Source: Triticum aestivum (lineage: Eukaryota; Streptophyta; Magnoliopsida; Poales; Poaceae). Taken from it: DNA of 64,000 nt. Of the stretch, positions 59,500-64,000 are shown in pieces (the stretch's first letter is position 1; each line of letters begins with the position of its first letter). The position numbers and the translations under genes are program-made. The notes beneath the pieces were generated by a model. That model saw nothing but the letters and a program-made list of their open reading frames with translations. It made no database searches and was not told the DNA's origin. Location of the stretch: positions 477,090,530 to 477,154,529 of the forward strand of contig NC_057800.1 in NCBI RefSeq assembly GCF_018294505.1, in the 5' to 3' direction.

Positions 59500-61009
59500 T
59501 GATACGTCCATTTTGCATCATGCTTTCATATTGACATTTATTGCATTATGGGATGTTATTACACATTATGTCACAATACTTATGCCTTTTCTCTCTTATT
59601 TTACAAGGTTTACATGAAGAGGGAGAATGCCGGCAGCTGGAATTCTGGGCTAGAAAAGGAGCAAATATTAGAGACCTATTCTAGAGAACCCCAAAAGTCC
59701 TGAAACTCCACGAGAGTCAGTTTTGGAATATATTAAAAATATTGGGCGAAGAAAACACTAGAGGGGGGCCACCCACCGTCCACGAGGGTGGGGGCGCGCC
59801 CTACCCCCTGGGCGCGCCCCCTTGCCTTGTGGGCCACCTGGAAGCCCCCCAATGCCCATCTTCTGGTATAAGGTGTCTTTTGCCCTAGAAAAACTAAGAA
59901 GGAAGCTTTCGGGACAAAGTGCCGCCGTCTCGAGGCGGAACCTTGGTGGAACCAATCTAGGGCTCCAGCGGAGCTGTTCTGCCGGGGAAACATCCCTCCG
60001 GGAGGGGGAAATCATCACCATCGATCCTCTCATCGGGAGGGGGTCAATCTCCATCAACATCTTCACTAGTACCATCTCCTCTCAAAGCCTAGTTCATCTC
60101 TTGTATCCAATCTTTGTCTCAAAACCTCAGATTGGCACCTGTGGGTTGCTAGTAGTGTTGATTACTCCTTGTAGTTGATGCTAGTTGGTTTATTCGGTGG
60201 AAGATTATATGTTCAGATCCTTTATGCGCGTTAATAAACCTCTGATTATGAACATGAATATGATTTGTGAGTAGTTACGTTTGTTCCTGAGGACATGGGA
60301 GAAGTCTTGTTATAAGTAGTCATGTGAATTTGGTATTCGTTCGATATTTTGATGAGATGTATGTTGTCTTTCCTCTAGTGGTGTTATTTGAACGTCGACT
60401 ACATGACACTTCACCATTGTTTGGGCCTAGGGGAAGGCATTGGGAAGTAATAAGTAGATGATGGGTTGCTAGAGTGACAGAAGCTTAAACCATAGTTTAT
60501 GTGTTGCTTCGTAAGGGGCTGATTTGGATCCATATGTTTCATGATATGGTTAGGTTTACCTTAATTCTTCTTTCGTAGTTGCGGATGCTTGTGAGGGGGG
60601 TTAATCATAAGTGGGATGCTTATCCAAGGAAGGGAAGTACCCAGGCACCGGTCCACCCACATATCAAATTATCAAAGTAACGAACGTGAACCATATGAGC
60701 ATGATGAAAACTAGCTTGACGATAATTCCCATGTGTCCTCGGGAGCGCTTTCCTTTATATAAGAGTTTGTACAGGCTTGTCCTTTGCTACAAAAAGGATT
60801 GGGACACCTTGCTTCACCTTGTTTACTTTTGTTACTTGTTACCCATTACGAATTACCTTATCACAAAACTATCTGTTACCGATAATTTCAGTGCTTGCAG
60901 AGAATACCTTACTGAAAACTGCTTGTCATTTCCTTCTGCTCCTCGTTGGGTTCGACATTCCTACTTATCGAAAGGACTATGATAGATACCCTATACTTGT
61001 GGGTCATCA
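59500..61009 (+). repeat. 5' LTR of the Athila element at 59.5 kb
   Basis: 1510 bases, TGATACGTCCATTTTGC to GGGTCATCA. It begins with the same TGATACGTC as the LTR at 31230 but lacks the second dyad arm. Its 3' end (CTATACTTGTGGGTCATCAAGACT) closely resembles the ends of the other Athila LTR, which supports lineage assignment. Confidence 0.88.
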
Positions 61010-61020
61010 AGACTCTTTTC

Positions 61021-61038
61021 TGGTGTCATTGCAGGGTA
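61021..61038 (+). other. Degenerate primer binding site of the Athila element
   Basis: TGGTGTCATTGCAGGGTA stands where TGGCGCCGTTGCCGGGGA is found in the intact Athila element. Three of the differences are C-to-T or G-to-A at former CpG sites. Confidence 0.75.
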
Positions 61039-61115
61039 GTGAAGCGCCTTTGGTAGGTGGAATTTGGTAAGGAAAAAATTATATAGTGTGCTGAAATTTA
61101 CTATCACTTGTTATT

Positions 61116-63065
61116 ATGGAAAATAATCCTTTGAGGGGCTTGTTCGGGGTATCTTCACCCCGACCAGTAGAGCAAACAGTTGCTCCTCAACCTACTGAAC
61201 CTACTGAAAATGTTTACTTTGTAATTCCTTCGGGTATGATAGAGAAACTGCTAGCTAATCCTTTTACAGGAGATGGAACATTACATCCCGATATGCACCT
61301 AAGCTATGTGGATGAAGTTTGTGGATTATTTAAGCTTGCAGGTATGCCCGAGGATGTTATCAAGAATAAGGTCTTCCCTTTTCTTTGAAGGGAAAGGCAT
61401 TGACATGGTTTAGGCTATGTGATGATATTGGATCGTGGAACTACAATCGATTGAAATTGGAATTTCATCAGAAGTTTTATCCTATGCATCTTGTTCATCG
61501 TGATCGTAATTATATATATAATTTTTGGCCTCACGAAGGAGAAACTATCGCTCAAGCTTGGGGGAGGATTAAGTCAATGTTATATTCATGCCCCAATCAT
61601 GATCTCTCAAGAGAAATTATTATTCAAAAAATTTATGCTCGGCTTTCTCTCAATAATCGCTCCATGCTTGATACTTCTTGTATTGGTTCTTTTATGATAA
61701 AGACTATTAAATTCAGATGGGTTTTATTGGAAATAATTAAACGCAACTCTGAAGATCGGGAACTCGATGAAGGTAAAGAGTCAGGTATAACACCTAAGTT
61801 TGACTGTGTTAAATCTTTTATGGATACCGATACTTTTCGTGAATTTAGCACTAAATATGGACTTGACTATGAGATAGTAGCTTCTTTCTGTGAATCATTT
61901 GCTACTCATGTTGATCTCCCTAAGGAGAAGTGGTTTAAATATCATCCTCCCATTGAAGTAAAAGTAGTTGAACCTATTAAAGTTGAAGAAAATACTATCA
62001 CTTATAATGTTGATCCTATTGTTCCTACCGCTTATATTGAGAAACCACCTTTCTCTGCTAGAATAAAGGATCATGCTAAAGCTTCAATTGTGGTTTGTAA
62101 GAGTAATGCTAGAACACCTACACCCCCTGAGCAAATTAAAGTTGAACCTAGTATTGCTATGGTTAAAGATCTCTTGGTCGATAATATTGATGGACATGTT
62201 ATTTACTTCTATGATGAAGCTGCTAGAATTGCTAGACCCGATACTAAAAATAAACATAGACCTGTTGTAGGCATGCCTGTTGTTTCTGTTAAAATAGGAG
62301 ATCATTGCTATCATGGTTTATGTGACATGGGTGCTAGTGCGAGTGCAATACCTCATTCCTTATACGAAGAAATTATGCATGATATTGCACCTGCTGAGAT
62401 AGAAGGTATTGATGTTACAATTAAGCTTGCCAATAGAGATACTATGTCACCAATTGGGATTGTTAGACATGTTGAAGTCTTGTGTGGGAAAGTTAAATAT
62501 CCTACTGATTTTCTTGTTCTTGGTTCCCCACAAGATGACTTCTGTCCCATTATATTTGGTAGACCCTTCTTGAATACTGTTAATGCTAAGATAGACTGCA
62601 AAAAGGATATTGTTACTGTTGGTTTAGGGGATATGTCTCATGATTTTAATTTTGCTAAATTTCGTAGACAACCCCATGATAAAGAATTGCCTAGTAAAGA
62701 TGAAATTATTGGTCTTGCTTCTATTGTCGTGCCTCCTAATGATCCTTTAGAACAATATTTGCTAGACCATGAAAATGATATGTTTATGAATGAAAGAAGG
62801 GAAATAGATAAAGTACTCTTTAAACAGGGACCTATTTTCAAACACAACTTGCCTGTTGAAATTCTAGGGGATCCTCCACCACCCAAAGGTGATCCCGTGT
62901 TTGAGCTTAAACCATTACCTAATACTCTTACATATGCTTATCTTGATGAAAATAAGATATATCATGTTATTATTAGCGCTAACCTTTCAGAGAAGGAATA
63001 AGAGAAATTATTGAAAACTCTAAAGAAGCACCGTGCTGCTATTGGATATACTCTTGATGATCTTA
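61116..63065 (+). pseudogene. Athila-lineage gag-protease, one frameshift
   Basis: ATG 61116 (MENNPLRGLFGVSSPR); gag domain NPFTGDGTLHPDMHLSYVDEV to VFPF. A one-base loss near 61381-61388 shifts the frame, and a 538-codon frame continues to 63001: GKALTWFRLCDD, LKLEFHQKFYP, QAWGRIKSMLYSCPNH, then protease HGLCDMGASASAIP (DMGAS active site, ~62319-62345) and CPIIFGRPFLNT. It ends with LKPLPNTLTYAYLDENK, the Athila segment just before RT. One stop (63001) separates the last ~20 codons. Well preserved but without RT, RNase H and integrase. Confidence 0.92.
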
Positions 63066-63069
63066 AGTG

Positions 63070-63330
63070 ATGCGGAAGATCATCCCCATGGACCTACCTA
63101 CGTCTCCCATGACACCACTTGGACTAATGACAAGGGCACGAGCAAAGGCTATCGAAGATAAGGTGAACTCGCTCCTCTTCGAACTACCACTTTATATACA
63201 TGAGACATGGCTACTACCTCAAGTGGAAACACTGTGCGTGATCAGGTACTTAGAGGAGAGCCACGGAGAAGCTACACCCATCGGACAAGGCGACGAGGAC
63301 ACCAAGCGCCAAGGTCATGAAGAAGGAAGG
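63070..63330 (+). pseudogene. C-terminal tail of a gypsy pol polyprotein
   Basis: The frame gives PLGLMTRARAKAIEDKVNSLLFELP, resembling the TRARAKAL...VNSLL tail that ends integrase in several grass gypsy families, followed by hydrophilic sequence to ~63330. It adjoins the broken Athila pol at ~63069. Which family it belongs to I cannot say. Confidence 0.55.
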
Positions 63331-63348
63331 CCAAAAAAGCTACAGCCA

Positions 63349-63636
63349 CCGGACGATCGGTCGGGACCGGACGTTCGGAGCCTGAAGCCCAGCCGAAAGC
63401 TACAGCGAGCGGACGTCCAGCCAGGACCCGATGACCGGCCACACCTCCCAACGAGAAGACGACCGGGCAGGACCGGACATCCGGCACCACCGCACCCGAG
63501 CCAGAATTAGCGGAAGTCCGAAGTGACCGGACGTCCGGCACCTCCATCACAGAACGGAAATAGCGGAATTCCGGCGACCACCGGACGTCCGAACACCCAC
63601 GAGCCACCGGACGACCGGTCCCCAGCGGATGGCCGG
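63349..63636 (+). repeat. Array of paired CCGGACGNCCGG-type palindromes
   Basis: Twelve related 12-base words start at 63349, 63367, 63409, 63427, 63455 (degenerate), 63473, 63510, 63527, 63563, 63581, 63607 and 63625. They form six pairs whose members are 18 (once 17) bases apart. The best match is CCGGACGTCCGG at 63527-63538. The array lies upstream of a TATA box at 63709 in what looks like LTR U3 sequence. Confidence 0.75.
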
Positions 63637-63639
63637 TAC

Positions 63640-64000
63640 CTGTCTGCACACAGGATTGGGGCCCGAGGCCCATGTATCCCCTCACTTCGTCCCCATTTGC
63701 ACTAAGACTATAAATAGACCTCCTCCTCCTCCTAGTTAGGGTTAGTGTTGTGATAGTTCATATTAGAGATAGAGCCTCGCTCTCCACATCGGATCTACTC
63801 CTCGAGAGAGACTGCGGCCCCTCTACGGAGAAGATCCCCTTGGATTCAAGACCCCCTTTTGGGTGGCCCCATCAAGACCTCCTTTGGAGAAGAACCGGTT
63901 ACCGTGTATCGCCCCTTGTTGATCGTGGATCATGTATCTCTCTTTGTGTTTCGAGGATCTAGCATATGTGTGACCGTATCTTGTTGGTTTGAGTGATTCT
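63640..64000 (+). repeat. Probable LTR promoter and leader region of the terminal gypsy element
   Basis: After the palindrome array comes a TATA box (63709-63716), a CTCCTCCTCCTCCT run, TTAGGGTTAG, and a leader-like stretch to the window edge. No reading frame with recognisable domains. The exact LTR start and end cannot be fixed without the rest of the element. Confidence 0.45.
63709..63716 (+). promoter_or_regulatory. TATA box downstream of the palindrome array
   Basis: TATAAATA in the context AAGACTATAAATAGACC, about 73 bases beyond the last palindrome. A good match to a plant core promoter; function inferred. Confidence 0.6.

Larger units (their letters stand above)
59500..63069 (+). mobile_element. 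Athila-lineage gypsy element, 5' part only
   Basis: LTR 59500-61009, mutated primer site, gag and protease to the N-terminal edge of RT. At ~63069 it stops in the middle of the conserved segment leading to RT (AAIGYTLDDLK) and unrelated gypsy sequence follows. No 3' LTR is in the window. The candidate target duplication is GTTCA at 59495-59499. Confidence 0.88.

Noticed and set aside
63067..63510. Proline/arginine-rich 147-codon frame as a new protein
   Set aside because: Its first third matches a gypsy pol tail and the remainder is simply the palindrome array read through.
1..64000. tRNA genes, because tRNA-like words (TGGTATCAGAGCC, TGGCATCCGAGCC, TGGCGCCGTTGCC) occur several times
   Set aside because: Each stands directly beside an LTR end and is a primer binding site; no cloverleaf arms were seen around them.
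1..64000. CRISPR array or bacterial operons
   Set aside because: Sequence is plant nuclear retroelement DNA; the only regular short repeats are the LTR palindromes at 63349-63636, which lack equal-length unique spacers.

Overview
The window is plant nuclear DNA made almost entirely of nested LTR retrotransposons. I found no host gene, RNA gene or CRISPR array. The families point to a Triticeae grass, most likely wheat or a close relative. They are Angela/BARE/WIS-type Ty1-copia with ~1.72 kb LTRs, a Sukkula-type LARD with >4 kb LTRs and a ~3.5 kb non-coding core, Athila-lineage gypsy elements with a TGGCGCCGTTGCCGGGGA-type primer site, and a Tat-lineage gypsy. Family names come from memory of these families, not from a search. 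Element boundaries rest on TG...CA ends and matching 5-bp target duplications (TSDs) read directly.

Layout. (1) 1-8741 is the right-hand part of a large repeat unit: LARD LTR end (1-1026), a scrap of Angela leader (1027-1205), a Tat LTR (1206-1569) and a minus-strand Angela (1570-8741) cut off inside its second LTR. (2) After a 19-base templated filler, 8762-11210 is pol of a second minus-strand Angela, which resumes at 34382-35724 and again at 47578-47756. It is the oldest layer visible. (3) 11211-34381 is a complete plus-strand Angela (TSD AGAAC) inside that element. It carries four later insertions: two solo Athila-like LTRs (16145-17814, 28395-30082), an Athila-like element with gag and protease but no polymerase (18256-26547), and an internally deleted Athila element (31230-34060). 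(4) 35725-47577 is a complete LARD (TSD GTAGT). (5) 47757-59499 is a Tat-lineage gypsy interrupted by a complete minus-strand Angela (48115-56658, TSD GGTAT). (6) 59500-63069 is the 5' part of an Athila element, and 63070-64000 is the pol tail and LTR-like end of another gypsy element.

The main observation is that 1-8741 and 46552-55283 are the same nested structure with the same insertion sites. At 8742 the sequence jumps to the element that lies at the left of the second copy. The simplest reading is a head-to-tail tandem duplication of ~46.5 kb whose junction lies at ~8742-8761. It is older than a trivial assembly error, because the copies differ by a few percent by eye.

Nearly all retroelement reading frames are broken by stops, frameshifts or lost catalytic residues. 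The best preserved is the 323-codon gag frame at 34573-35544. Activity here would have to be supplied in trans; the LARD in particular encodes none of the usual proteins.
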